A stretch of 64,000 bases of DNA, from the NCBI RefSeq assembly GCF_000685015.1, contig NZ_BAYA01000029.1, positions 1 to 64,000 on the forward strand, in the 5' to 3' direction. Positions 43,593 through 52,653 of this stretch are shown here, piece by piece; the stretch's first letter is position 1, and every line of letters begins with the position of its first letter. A program made the translations under genes and the position numbers. This stretch comes from Paraburkholderia bannensis NBRC 103871 (GTDB taxonomy: Bacteria > Pseudomonadota > Gammaproteobacteria > Burkholderiales > Burkholderiaceae). Under the pieces are notes generated by a model. It did not search any database. It saw only the letters and a list, made by a program, of their open reading frames with translations, and was not told where the DNA came from.

Positions 43593-45413
43593 TCAGTGTG
43601 TCTGCAAACCGTCGTGCACGACGCGATTGCGCCCGCTTTCCTTCGCGACATATAGCCGGCGATCCGCGACCTGCATGAGCGCTTCGTAACGGGCGGGGCC
43701 GTCTTCGGGGCTGGCCGCCACGCCGATCGACACCGTGAACGCAATGGCGTCGGCGCTGTCTGCGGGAGCGCTGGTGCCATGCGCGTGGCCTTCGACGGCG
43801 CTGCGCACGCGCTCGGCCACGGCGGCGGCGGTCGCGAGATCGGCGTTGGGCAGCAGCGCCGCGAACTCCTCGCCGCCTACGCGCGCGGGCAGGTCGACGC
43901 TGCGCAGGTTCGCGCTCAGGAGTTGCGAGAAGATCGTCAGCACGCGATCGCCGGCTGCATGCCCGTAACGGTCGTTCACGCGCTTGAAGAAGTCGATGTC
44001 GAGCATCAGCACGGCCATGCGGGCGGGCGTGTCTGCGTTGTGCTCCGCGTTGCTGCTGGAGCCGTCCGTGCGTTCGCTTCCTTCGGCGCGCTGTGCGCGT
44101 TCGAGCCCTTCTGCAAAGGCCTCTTCGAAGCGTCGCCGGTTCGCGAGGCCCGTCAGCGGATCGCTGCGCGCGAGCAGTTCGAGCCGCTCGCTCGCTTCGA
44201 CGTAATGGCCGAAGATGCTCGTCACGATGCGCAGCGTGCCCATCAGCAGCAGGATCAGCACGAGCCACGCCGCGATCACGGGGCTGCTGAACACACGGCG
44301 AGCGGCGGCGAGCGTGAGTTCCGCGTTGTCCGTGGGCGCGAGCAGCATCCAGTGTGTCTGGCCGACGCGCTGGTAAAGCAGGTACTTGCCGTGATGCTCG
44401 ACGTAACCGGACACGTTTTGCATCCACTGGTCGGCCGACGTCTGGGCGAGGCGCAGGAGGTCGAGGCTGAACGCCGCCGGACGCTGCTCCGTGAGCGTGC
44501 CGTTGCGGAAATAGACGACGTGGCCGTTATTGTTCAGCAGGCCGAACTCAACGGCGCTCTGCTCGTCGTCATCGGCGTCGTCGGCGTCGCCCGAGGCAAG
44601 CTGCAACGACAGCAGCCGCGACTGGGTGATGTCCATGACCACTGCGCCGCGAAAATGATTGCCGACATACACCGGCGCGCTGAGCGTCGAAATCGATTCG
44701 CCCGTCTTGAGACCGGTGTACACCGGCGTCCAGAGCACGTCGCGCCCGGGATTGCGCGCGGGCAACTGGCCGCGATAGTAGTTCATGGTGCTGAAGCGGC
44801 GCAGCAGGTCGGGCACCGTGCGGCCCTGGTTTTCCGGCGCGATCACGAACAGGCCATTCGACGAGATGAACGCCACCGTGCTTTGCACCGCGTCGGCATG
44901 CTGGCTGATCTGCACGAGCGGACTGATCGCGCGCGCGAGTGCGATGTCGGCGGGGAGCGTGGCCGCGTCGCGCTGGAAGCCTTCCAGACCGCTGAGCCCC
45001 GCTGCGTTGGTGCCGTACACGTTCGGCCCGTCGAGCGCGCCCGGAACCTGCCAGACCGGCTGCGTGGACGCCGCGAGCGCCTTCATGACGGCGGACTGTT
45101 CGGCGGGCGAGGGCTGCTCGTAAGCGCCCAGTTGATGCTCGGCGAAATTGCGCAGGAACATCAGGCGGCGGCGCTCGGCCTCGATCAGGGCGTCCACGCC
45201 CACGGCGCGCACTTCGAGGTCGCGCTGGCGGCTGTGCAGGTCGTTGCGCGTCATGTTGTAGAGCTGACGCAAGCCGACGACGATCAACAGCAGCATCGCG
45301 CCGATAAAACACACCGTCACCACGAGGCGCGGCCGCTGCATGACGATGCGGGAAAAGCGGTCGGAGCGCGTGCCGCCCGCCGTGCCCTGGTTGCCGTTGA
45401 CGCTACGCTGCAT
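43593..45413 (-). CDS. Cache-domain diguanylate cyclase (GGDEF)
   Basis: 606 residues. A membrane helix (about 27-48), a large periplasmic Cache sensor (about 55-360) and a second helix (about 370-395), then GGDEF (about 425-600). Active-site GGEEF at about 513-517; an I-site RSVD stands five residues before it, so the enzyme should be feedback inhibited. It makes c-di-GMP from GTP. Sensor ligand unknown. The gene runs in the same direction as the CSS-EAL gene, 128 bp upstream of it. Confidence 0.92.
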   Translation of the reverse strand: MQRSVNGNQGTAGGTRSDRFSRIVMQRPRLVVTVCFIGAMLLLIVVGLRQLYNMTRNDLHSRQRDLEVRAVGVDALIEAERRRLMFLRNFAEHQLGAYEQPSPAEQSAVMKALAASTQPVWQVPGALDGPNVYGTNAAGLSGLEGFQRDAATLPADIALARAISPLVQISQHADAVQSTVAFISSNGLFVIAPENQGRTVPDLLRRFSTMNYYRGQLPARNPGRDVLWTPVYTGLKTGESISTLSAPVYVGNHFRGAVVMDITQSRLLSLQLASGDADDADDDEQSAVEFGLLNNNGHVVYFRNGTLTEQRPAAFSLDLLRLAQTSADQWMQNVSGYVEHHGKYLLYQRVGQTHWMLLAPTDNAELTLAAARRVFSSPVIAAWLVLILLLMGTLRIVTSIFGHYVEASERLELLARSDPLTGLANRRRFEEAFAEGLERAQRAEGSERTDGSSSNAEHNADTPARMAVLMLDIDFFKRVNDRYGHAAGDRVLTIFSQLLSANLRSVDLPARVGGEEFAALLPNADLATAAAVAERVRSAVEGHAHGTSAPADSADAIAFTVSIGVAASPEDGPARYEALMQVADRRLYVAKESGRNRVVHDGLQTH

Positions 45414-45507
45414 GGTGTCGCCAACCCCTTGAAGTGGTGCCGCCGCGCGGCGTCTGGGTATCGGTATCGGCGCCAGAATAGCATCGCGCCCGCAGACGGG
45501 CGCTGTG

Positions 45508-46395
45508 TCAGTCCTCAGCCAGCGCGACGAACTCGCGCACCGTCGCTGCAGTGTCCTTCTCGCGCCACCCCAGCGCGAGGCGCGCGCGCATCGGCACGCC
45601 CGTCACGTCGAGATAACGCACGCCCTTGACCTGGACCTGGGCGATGGCGGCGGGCACGATCGACACGCCCAGTCCCGCCGCCACCAGGTTGACCACCGAC
45701 GACACCTGCGGCGCGGGTTGCGCGAGGCGCGGGCTGAAACCCGCTTGCGCACAGCCGCGCACGATCTCGTCATGCAGCGTCGAGCCCGCCGGGCCCGCCA
45801 CCAGCACGAACGGCTCGCGCTCCAGCGCCGCGAGCGGCAGGCGGCGGCGCGCGGCGAGTGGATGCGTCGAGGGCAGCGCAATCTTCATCGGCTCGTCGGG
45901 GAAGCGGTGCAGCGCGATGCCGGGCAGAGCGAGCGTGCTGTCGCGATCCGGGCGGAAGAACACGGCGTCGAGACGGTCGTCGGCGAGACCCTGGAGCAGT
46001 TGCGGCGTGTTGGCCTCGTCGAGCGTGAGATCGACGTCGGCGAAGCGCTGCTTGTAACGCTGGATCAGGCTCGGCACGAGCGGATTGAACGCGGCCGACC
46101 CCGTAAAGCCGATGCGGATCTGCCCCGATTCGCCGCGCGCCGCGCGTTGCGCGACATGGGCGGCGCGTTCGGCGTCGTCCAGCACGCGGCGCGCCTCGAT
46201 CAGGAACGCCTCGCCCGCGCGCGTGAGTTCCGCGCCTTGCGGCGTGCGCAGGAACAGCTCGACGCCCAGTTCGCGCTCCAGGCTCTTGATCTGCTGGCTG
46301 AGCGGCGGCTGGCCGATGCCGAGTTTTTCGGCGGCGCGCGTGAAGTTGCGTTCCGCCGCCACGGCGACGAAATAACGAAGATGCCGGAGTTCCAT
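45508..46395 (-). CDS. LysR-family regulator (BenM/CatM-like), divergent from an MFS gene
   Basis: 295 residues from the ATG at 46395. The start MELRHLRYFVAVAAERNFTRAAEKLGIGQPPLSQQIKSLERELG is the canonical form of the BenM/CatM/AlsR subgroup. Ligand domain about 90-290. Adjacent divergent MFS gene (46503) and the dyad at 46428-46447 point to local control of that exporter. Confidence 0.9.
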   Translation of the reverse strand: MELRHLRYFVAVAAERNFTRAAEKLGIGQPPLSQQIKSLERELGVELFLRTPQGAELTRAGEAFLIEARRVLDDAERAAHVAQRAARGESGQIRIGFTGSAAFNPLVPSLIQRYKQRFADVDLTLDEANTPQLLQGLADDRLDAVFFRPDRDSTLALPGIALHRFPDEPMKIALPSTHPLAARRRLPLAALEREPFVLVAGPAGSTLHDEIVRGCAQAGFSPRLAQPAPQVSSVVNLVAAGLGVSIVPAAIAQVQVKGVRYLDVTGVPMRARLALGWREKDTAATVREFVALAED

Positions 46396-46427
46396 GCCAG
46401 TGCTAAAACATATCGCGTTAGGGGGTT

Positions 46428-46447
46428 CTATATATTGGACAGTATAG
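46428..46447. promoter_or_regulatory. Interrupted dyad in the LysR/MFS promoter region
   Basis: CTATA-N10-TATAG, between the divergent LysR (46395) and MFS (46503) start codons; a candidate LysR site overlapping a TATA-like -10 element. Confidence 0.4.
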
Positions 46448-46502
46448 CGGCGTGGCAGGACAATTTGACTCGTCATTGCATTGTCCACGAGGCGCTGTTG
46501 TC

Positions 46503-47738
46503 ATGAGTACCGCAAGTCCTGTGTTTTCCGCCGTGGGCGTCAGTCCCGGCTCCGCCGCTTACCGGCGCATCAGCATCGCGCTGTTCCTGGCCGGTTTTGC
46601 TACGTTCTCCTTGCTGTATTGCGTGCAGCCGCTGCTGCCCGTCTTCGCAGAAGAGTTTCACATTGGCGCGGCGCAAAGCTCGCTCGCGCTGTCGCTGTCC
46701 ACGGGCTTTCTCGCCGTATCGATCCTGTGCGCGGGCGCGCTTTCGGAGCGCGTCGGGCGGCGCGGCTTGATCTTCGCGTCGATGACGCTCGCCGCGCTGT
46801 TCAACGTGCTGGCGGCGCTCGAACCGGGCTGGCACGGCATCCTGGTCGCGCGTGCGCTGGAAGGGTTCGCGCTGGGCGGCGTGCCCGCCGTGGCCATGGC
46901 CTATCTCGCCGAAGAAATCTCGGCTGCCGGGCTGGGCTTCGCGATGGGGCTCTATGTCGGCGGCACCGCGTTTGGCGGCATGGTGGGACGCGTGGGCATG
47001 AGCTGGCTCAGCGAGCATCTGTCGTGGCGCACGGCCATGCTGACCATCGGCGTGATCGATATTGCAGCGGCGGTGGCGTTCTTCGTGCTGCTGCCGGTCT
47101 CGCGCAATTTCGTGCGCCGCGCGAGCCTCAACCCCGCGCATCACATCGCGCTGTGGCGCAAGCATCTCGGTGCGCCGACCTTGCCCGCCGTGTTCGCGAC
47201 AGGGTGCCTTGCGATGGGTTTCTTCGTGACGATCTACAACTACGCGGGCTTCCGGCTGCTGCTGCCGCCGTTCGACCTGAGCTCGACGCAAACGGGCCTG
47301 ATTTTCTGCGCGTATCTGTTCGGTATCGTCGCTGCAACGGCGGCGGGCGCGCTCGCGGATCGCTGCGGACGCGGGCCTGTGCTGCTCGGCGGCGTGATCG
47401 TCGCGGCGCTGGGGCTGGCACTGACGCTCTCGCATGCGCTGGTGCCCGTGGTGCTCGGCATTGTCGTGCTGACGGTGGGATTTTTCACGACGCATTCGGT
47501 CGCGAGCGGCTGGGTGGGCCAGCTTGCCGATGGCGCGAAAGGCCATGCCACGTCGCTTTATCTGCTCGCGTATTACCTGGGTTCGAGCGTGCTCGGTTCG
47601 TGGGGCGGCTGGTTCTGGCAGAACGGCCAATGGCCTTCGGTGGCGGGCTTTGCGTTCGCCATGCTGGCGGCGTGCGCGGTGCTGGCGATGGTGATTGCGC
47701 GGCGGCAGGGGCGTGTGGGGGCGACGCTGGTGAATTGA
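46503..47738 (+). CDS. MFS transporter, YnfM/arabinose-efflux-like
   Basis: 411 residues from the ATG at 46503. Twelve helices; YnfM-like N-terminus (RRISIALFLAGFATFSLLYCVQPLLPVFAEEF, about 21-52) and motif A GALSERVGRRGLIFAS near 80-95. Such proteins are proton-linked exporters of small compounds. Divergent LysR probably controls it. A strong terminator follows at 47780. Confidence 0.88.
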   Translation: MSTASPVFSAVGVSPGSAAYRRISIALFLAGFATFSLLYCVQPLLPVFAEEFHIGAAQSSLALSLSTGFLAVSILCAGALSERVGRRGLIFASMTLAALFNVLAALEPGWHGILVARALEGFALGGVPAVAMAYLAEEISAAGLGFAMGLYVGGTAFGGMVGRVGMSWLSEHLSWRTAMLTIGVIDIAAAVAFFVLLPVSRNFVRRASLNPAHHIALWRKHLGAPTLPAVFATGCLAMGFFVTIYNYAGFRLLLPPFDLSSTQTGLIFCAYLFGIVAATAAGALADRCGRGPVLLGGVIVAALGLALTLSHALVPVVLGIVVLTVGFFTTHSVASGWVGQLADGAKGHATSLYLLAYYLGSSVLGSWGGWFWQNGQWPSVAGFAFAMLAACAVLAMVIARRQGRVGATLVN

Positions 47739-47779
47739 AAAGGGTAGCTAGACCAGAAAACATCGAAGTCCGAATCAAA

Positions 47780-47810
47780 AGCGCGCCGTAAAAAACGGCG
47801 CGCTTTTTTA
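47780..47810 (+). terminator. Bidirectional-looking terminator between convergent genes
   Basis: Stem AGCGCGCCGT / ACGGCGCGCT (47780-47789 and 47795-47804), 5-nt A loop, then TTTTT; AAAA precedes the stem, giving a T-run on the other strand as well. It lies between the MFS stop and the HD gene stop. Confidence 0.85.
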
Positions 47811-47829
47811 TTGCCTGGGGATCGTCGCC

Positions 47830-48480
47830 TCAACCCTTCCAGGCCGAGTTCCTGATCACGCTGCAAAAGTTGCCCGCATGGAAGTGCGGATCCTTGTCGG
47901 CGAGCACGTCGGCCTTCACGTTGCCGAATGTCGTCGCGGGCTTATGGTGAATGCCATCGTAGAACGCCTGGATGATGTCTTCCTTGAAGTGCTCGGTGCG
48001 GGGATGCGCGTGCACGACGGCTTCACGCTGCGCGTCGCTGTACTCGTGATACGTGAGACCCAGCACGTCCATCTCCACGCCTGCCGTCACCAGCGCAATG
48101 ACCGGATGCATATGCTGGGGAATCCCTGGCGTGGTATGAAGCGCGATCGCCGTCCAGACCAGGTCGAGGTCGTGCTGCGCAATGCCGCGTGCGCGCAGGA
48201 AATCGCGGGCCGCATTCGCGCCGTCCACTTCGAAGCGCTCGTGCTCGCTGCTGTGCGAATGCATCAGGCCGACGTCGTGGAACATTGCGCCCGCGTAGAG
48301 CAGCTCGGGATCGAACTTCAGGCCGCGCTGCTGGCCGGCCATCGCGCCGAAGTAGAAAACGCGGCTCGAATGATGGAACAGCAGCGGCGATTCGGTGTCG
48401 CGAACGAACTCGGTGATTTCGCGCGCGAGCTGGCTATCGGGAATACGGGGAAGGGCAATACCGGAAAGATCGAGGCTCAT
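47830..48480 (-). CDS. HD-domain hydrolase, cyanamide-hydratase-like
   Basis: 216 residues. Metal-binding HD motif in LLYAGAMFHDVGLMHSHSSEHERFEVDGANAARDFL (His-Asp at about 68-69), with HHSSRVFYFGA upstream and His in IALHTTPGIPQHM. The fold and the FHHSSR / FHDVGL pair are those of HD proteins related to fungal-type cyanamide hydratase and to phosphohydrolases. Substrate unknown. Divergent from the GlxA-type regulator gene at 48651 (170 bp), which may control it. Confidence 0.8.
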   Translation of the reverse strand: MSLDLSGIALPRIPDSQLAREITEFVRDTESPLLFHHSSRVFYFGAMAGQQRGLKFDPELLYAGAMFHDVGLMHSHSSEHERFEVDGANAARDFLRARGIAQHDLDLVWTAIALHTTPGIPQHMHPVIALVTAGVEMDVLGLTYHEYSDAQREAVVHAHPRTEHFKEDIIQAFYDGIHHKPATTFGNVKADVLADKDPHFHAGNFCSVIRNSAWKG

Positions 48481-48650
48481 GGCAAGACTCCGTCGGGGGA
48501 ATGGAGTCTATTCTGGCTTGTGCTAGCATTGTCCAATATCGACTGGGTACGTCGAATTCTGCCATTTCGCGCTTAATCCGGCCATCAGCCGGACATCCGC
48601 CAGACACGTGCCGAAAGCGCGGCGCCGCCCACGAAACGGAGCCCGATTCC

Positions 48651-49640
48651 ATGCCGAAAATCGTCGCCATCCTCGCGTTGCCTGGCGTGCAACTGCTCGA
48701 TGTGAGCGGCCCGCTCGATGTCTTCGCGCAGGCCAATATCGAAGCCGGTCGCACCGTCTATGACCTGCGCGTCGTCGCCTGCCGTCCGGGGCCGATCCGC
48801 AGCTCGTCCGGCGTGCGGCTGCTGCCGGACGAAGTCGCCGGAAAGGCATCGCCCGAACGCGCCCAGGAGCGCATCGACACGCTGCTGGTGGCCGGTGCGC
48901 CCGACGCCGCCACGGCCCAGCTGTCGCCGCGCGTGATCGACTGGCTGCGCGCCACGGCGGCGCGCGCGCGGCGCTTCGGCTCGGTGTGCACGGGGGCGTT
49001 TGCGCTGGCCGCGAGCGGCCTGCTGGAGCGGCGGCGGCTCACCACGCACTGGGCGTCGGTCGAGGCGCTCGCCCAGGCGTGCCCAACCGTCTCCATCGAA
49101 GCGGATTCGCTGTACGTGCGCGACGGCAAGCTGCGCACGGCGGCAGGCGTCACGGCGGGGCTCGATCTGGCGCTCGCGCTCGTCGAGGAAGACCTGGGCC
49201 GCGAGATCGCCATGCAGGTCGCCAGCCAGCTCGTGATGTTCTTCAAGCGTCCGGGCGGCCAGTTGCAGTTCAGCCGCAAGGGCGAAACGCGCCCGGCGGG
49301 GCGCTCGGCGCTCCAGGAGGTGCAGCGCTGGGTGGCCGCGAATCCGGCGCTCGCGCATCGCGTGCCGGAACTGGCCGAACGCGTGGGCCTGAGCCCGCGC
49401 CACTTCGCGCGCCTGTTCCAGGCCGAGGTCGGGCTCACGCCCGCCGCCTGGGTGGAGGCCGTGCGCGTCGACGCGGCGCGCGCATTGCTGGAGGCGCAAG
49501 CCGAGGCGCCCAAACGCGTGGCCGCGCGCTGCGGGTTTGCAAACGCCGACACCTTGCGGCGCGCCTTCATCAAGCATGTGGGCGTGTCGCCGGCCGAATA
49601 TCGGCGGCGCTTTGGCGGGGCGGCTCAGACCTCGATCTGA
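48651..49640 (+). CDS. GlxA-type AraC-family regulator with DJ-1/PfpI domain
   Basis: 329 residues from the ATG at 48651. N-terminal DJ-1/PfpI-like amidase fold (about 1-175: LPGVQLLDVSGPLDVFAQAN; GSVCTGAFALAASGLL near 112-127 with the nucleophile-type Cys), then AraC HTH (about 225-320, VPELAERVGLSPRHFARLF and VAARCGFANADTLRRAF). Proteins of this type often regulate amine or amide metabolism. Next to a cyanamide-hydratase-like gene, a nitrile/cyanamide-type response is tempting but unproven. Confidence 0.9.
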   Translation: MPKIVAILALPGVQLLDVSGPLDVFAQANIEAGRTVYDLRVVACRPGPIRSSSGVRLLPDEVAGKASPERAQERIDTLLVAGAPDAATAQLSPRVIDWLRATAARARRFGSVCTGAFALAASGLLERRRLTTHWASVEALAQACPTVSIEADSLYVRDGKLRTAAGVTAGLDLALALVEEDLGREIAMQVASQLVMFFKRPGGQLQFSRKGETRPAGRSALQEVQRWVAANPALAHRVPELAERVGLSPRHFARLFQAEVGLTPAAWVEAVRVDAARALLEAQAEAPKRVAARCGFANADTLRRAFIKHVGVSPAEYRRRFGGAAQTSI

Positions 49641-50097
49641 CCCCGGTATGCGGATAGCTTCACGGCACCGATTCGTCACGCATTAAAGCGCGCATGGCGG
49701 GTAATTTTTCGAACGGGCAAGCGCGATCCCGGCGATAATCGCGCCCATGGAATGGCACGGCCGTACAGGCAATGCAGACCGCATGCGCAATCCGCCGGAT
49801 TGGCACAGCAAAAGCGAAGCAAAAACGAAGCAAAAACGAAGCAAAAGAACCACGAAACAGGACACAAGCCGCACGGGGACGCCCTGATTCCGGGCATGCG
49901 GCACGATCTCGCTACTCAAGCCGCATTCCGGCCCGCATGACCGACTGGGCACCTGGGTCACCCGGGATGCTGCGGAACGCGGGCGCGAAGGTTGCGCGCG
50001 GGAAGATCTGGCGCCAGGGCGCCGCAGACCAGCAGGGAGAGCCGGTGCGCCGACGCCACGCATCGGGACGTAAATACAAGAATCCACGCGACACACT
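49641..50097. other. Gene-free region before the histidine kinase gene
   Basis: 457 bp. It contains an 11-bp tandem repeat (49808-49851) and short open frames with no recognisable product. Promoter and leader of the histidine kinase gene are expected near the right end, but no ribosome-binding site is obvious there. Confidence 0.5.
49808..49851. repeat. 11-bp tandem repeat, about three and a half copies
   Basis: GCAAAAGCGAA, GCAAAAACGAA, GCAAAAACGAA, then GCAAAAGAACC. AT-rich in an otherwise GC-rich setting. Confidence 0.7.
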
Positions 50098-51555
50098 ATG
50101 TATTCGATCTTGCCCGCGTTCGTATCCGCCTTATTTTTGGGATTTGGCGTGTACGTACTCCTGACGGAAGGCGTCTCGCGCCTTTCGGTGCCGTTCGCAC
50201 TGATGTGCGCGACCACCTTCGTCTGGCAGGGCACCTGGGCCTTCCTGTTCCAGACCAGCGACACCGAACTGGCCGACGTTCTCGTCAAGTTCGGCTATCT
50301 CTTCATCCTGTTCCTGCCGACGACCTACTACCACTTCAACATCGAGGTCAGCGCGCGGCGCAGCGAACGGCCGTTCCTGCTGGCGTCCTACGGCCTGAGC
50401 GGCGTGCTTGCGATGCTGCTGGTCGTAAGCGACGAAGTGGTGGCGGGCTATGGCGCGTTCTTCTTCGGCAAGTACCCGCATGCGGGGCTGCTGCATCCGG
50501 TGCACGTCGCGCAGACGGTGCTGCTGGCGATGCGCAGCGGCTGGGTGCTGTTCGTCGCGCGCGGCCAGACCCAGGCGCGCGACCGTCGCCGCCTGCTCGA
50601 TCTGTGCCTGCTGAGCCTCGCGATTTACGGCGTGGCCGCGACCGATTACGCGGTGAATTACGGCGTCGCGTTCTACCCGGTGGGCGCGGTGTTCATCGCC
50701 GTGAGCTTGGGGATTCTTGCCGTCACCATCGTGCGCTATGGCCTGATGCGCCCGTACCTGATCGCCGCGACCGTCGCGCACGAAGTGGCCACGCCGCTGG
50801 CGGCCATCGGCATGCACGCCGAGGAGATCGGCAACGTGCTGCCCGAACTCATGCGCGGCTACCAGCTCGCCGTGCAGCATCAGCTTTGCGTGGACGGTCT
50901 CTATCCGGGGCAATCGGAGCGGCTGTCGTCGCTGGCGACGTCGATCCGGCGCCAGGTCGACAGCACCAGCACCGTGGTCGAAATGTCGCTGGCGTCGTTC
51001 ACGCTCGACCGGCTCGACCGGCGCAGCTTCGAGGCCTACCCGATCCGCTCCTGCGTGAACGCGGCGCTCGAACGTTTTCCGTTTCGCTCGGGCGAGCGCG
51101 AGCTCGTCAAGGTGCAGCCGATCGATCCGCAACTGTGCTTTTCCGGCTCCGATTCGCTGGTGGTCTTCGTGCTCTTCAACCTGCTCAAGAACGCGCTCTT
51201 TGCGATCAATGCAGCAGGCAAGGGCCGTGTCGAAATCGAAACGGCGAGCGAAGCGGGCTATTGCGTGCTGCGTTTTACCGACACCGGGCCAGGCATTGCC
51301 GCCGACGTCCTGCCGCGCATCTTCGAGCCGTTCTATTCGACCAAATCGCATGGCAAGGGCTCGGGCATGGGCCTCGCGTTCTGCCGCCGCGTGGCCGATG
51401 CGCTGGGCGGCGCGATTGCCTGCGAATCGGTGCCGGGCGTCGCCACGACCTTCACGCTCTATCTGCCGGAGCCGGGTTCCGCGGCGGATCGCGCGCTCCA
51501 GGACGGCCCGGGCAAGCCCCGCCGCTGGGCGGCGGGGCAGGACTACGCGGGTTGA
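50098..51555 (+). CDS. CqsS/LqsS-like membrane histidine kinase
   Basis: 485 residues from the ATG at 50098. About seven N-terminal membrane helices (3-23, 31-51, 62-80, 92-112, 132-153, 166-190, 193-213), then H-box with phospho-acceptor His228 (VAHEVATPLAAIG) and a HATPase with NLLKNA (361-366), DTGPG (395-399) and GSGMG (421-425). The core block ALERFPF ... FSGSDSLVVFVLFNLLKNA closely resembles the corresponding part of V. cholerae CqsS and Legionella LqsS, the alpha-hydroxyketone receptors. Its partner is the LqsR-like regulator at 52654; a thioesterase gene lies between. Autoinducer synthase (CqsA/LqsA) is not in this window. No C-terminal receiver, unlike CqsS but like LqsS. Ligand is inferred. 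Confidence 0.85.
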   Translation: MYSILPAFVSALFLGFGVYVLLTEGVSRLSVPFALMCATTFVWQGTWAFLFQTSDTELADVLVKFGYLFILFLPTTYYHFNIEVSARRSERPFLLASYGLSGVLAMLLVVSDEVVAGYGAFFFGKYPHAGLLHPVHVAQTVLLAMRSGWVLFVARGQTQARDRRRLLDLCLLSLAIYGVAATDYAVNYGVAFYPVGAVFIAVSLGILAVTIVRYGLMRPYLIAATVAHEVATPLAAIGMHAEEIGNVLPELMRGYQLAVQHQLCVDGLYPGQSERLSSLATSIRRQVDSTSTVVEMSLASFTLDRLDRRSFEAYPIRSCVNAALERFPFRSGERELVKVQPIDPQLCFSGSDSLVVFVLFNLLKNALFAINAAGKGRVEIETASEAGYCVLRFTDTGPGIAADVLPRIFEPFYSTKSHGKGSGMGLAFCRRVADALGGAIACESVPGVATTFTLYLPEPGSAADRALQDGPGKPRRWAAGQDYAG

Positions 51556-51721
51556 AGCGGCACGGTGTCTGGCGCGATGAGCCGGGCGGGCGGTGAGCCC
51601 ACCCGGACTTCGGCCCTCGGTTATTGGCTTCAGCTACACACGAATACGAGCCATCAACGGTTCAACAGGTGCCGGGATTCGTCCCAGGATGTGCGTCTTG
51701 TTCGGCGTTCACGCTGGAGCC

Positions 51722-52219
51722 TTAGACGGCGGCAGCGGGCAGCACGATTTCGTATTCCTTGACGCGCTCGATGATCCCCGGCGGGAAACGGCGAATCCGC
51801 TTGTCGGTACCGGCAAAGAGAATCTGCTGGTAGCCGAGCGAAACGGGCCGCCCGTCCACGCAAAAGCGGAACACGAGATAAGCCGAGCATTGCCGCACCT
51901 GGAAGGTGTTCAAGTAGCAATCGACGCGCTGGAACGGAAACGTCTCTTGCACATATTCCTGGTGCGCGCGCTTCGTGACGAAGACGCCGCCTGCCGCGAG
52001 CAGGTTGTTATGGATGCACTCGTGGAACCAGCGTTCGCGGCAAATGCCCTGCCACTCGAAATAGCGGGCGAAGTACGTGTTCATGAAGGCATTGGAGTCC
52101 TTGAGGTAAATGTCGATGACATGGTGAAAGGTTTTGGGCGGGGTGGCTGCCAGGATTTCGTCGGCAAAGCCGTTGGCGCCACGGGACAGCACTGCGGGGA
52201 TCGATTCACGTGCGTTCAT
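51722..52219 (-). CDS. Hotdog-fold acyl thioesterase (4HBT type)
   Basis: 165 residues from the ATG at 52219. Hotdog fold of the 4-hydroxybenzoyl-CoA thioesterase type: FHHVIDIYLKDSNAFMNTY followed by FARYFEWQGICRERWFHECI on the long helix, and a strand-rich second half ending LPAAAV. The usual Asp-x-x-GHVxN is replaced by KDSNAFMN; Asp is kept but His-Val is not, so activity or substrate differs. It sits between kinase and regulator genes on the opposite strand; since alpha-hydroxyketone signals derive from acyl-CoA, a role in signal supply or turnover is a reasonable hypothesis. Confidence 0.75.
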   Translation of the reverse strand: MNARESIPAVLSRGANGFADEILAATPPKTFHHVIDIYLKDSNAFMNTYFARYFEWQGICRERWFHECIHNNLLAAGGVFVTKRAHQEYVQETFPFQRVDCYLNTFQVRQCSAYLVFRFCVDGRPVSLGYQQILFAGTDKRIRRFPPGIIERVKEYEIVLPAAAV

Positions 52220-52653
52220 TGCATGAACTCCAGATGAAAATGGCCGCTGGCGGGGCCGCGCATGCCTTCAGTGGATGAAGACATGCCCCCAATTCTGTGC
52301 GTGTTGGCTGGCTGAAAATACCGCGCGCGCCGCACTGTGGCACGGCGCGTGCTCGCAAACGATTTCGCGCAAATTGCCCATGTATTACGCATAGTTTTCG
52401 CGAAGATTGCGCACAGACGCAGCATGAAATGCATATCGACTTAACCGCGGCTTCACACCCTCGCGCGCCATGCGCCGTGACTGCCATCGCATGCAACAGT
52501 CACGGCGCAACGGTTGCCGAGCCTTGCACGAGGCCGCATAATCTGGCAGCGATGGCGTTGCGATGCGGTTTGTGTGAACCCTTGCTTTAACCCGCCAATC
52601 GGGTCATCTGGGTCAATCGTTTTGCAGGCAGTCGCTAGCACCGAGGCATATAC
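52220..52653. other. Gene-free region between the thioesterase and response-regulator genes
   Basis: 434 bp divergent promoter region. It contains an 18-bp direct repeat (52363-52413) described separately. No coding frame is supported. Confidence 0.55.
52363..52413. promoter_or_regulatory. Direct repeat, candidate response-regulator binding sites
   Basis: TTTCGCGCAAATTGCCCA (52363-52380) and TTTCGCGAAGATTGCGCA (52396-52413), 15 of 18 positions alike, 33 bp apart (about three helical turns). They lie upstream of both the thioesterase and the response-regulator gene. Confidence 0.5.

Noticed and set aside
49808..49851. Possible CRISPR-like array
   Set aside because: Units are contiguous 11-mers without spacers and no cas gene is present.
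49752..49940. 62-codon frame over the 11-bp repeats
   Set aside because: Product is repeat-encoded Lys/Asn/Ala sequence with no ribosome-binding site or recognisable fold.
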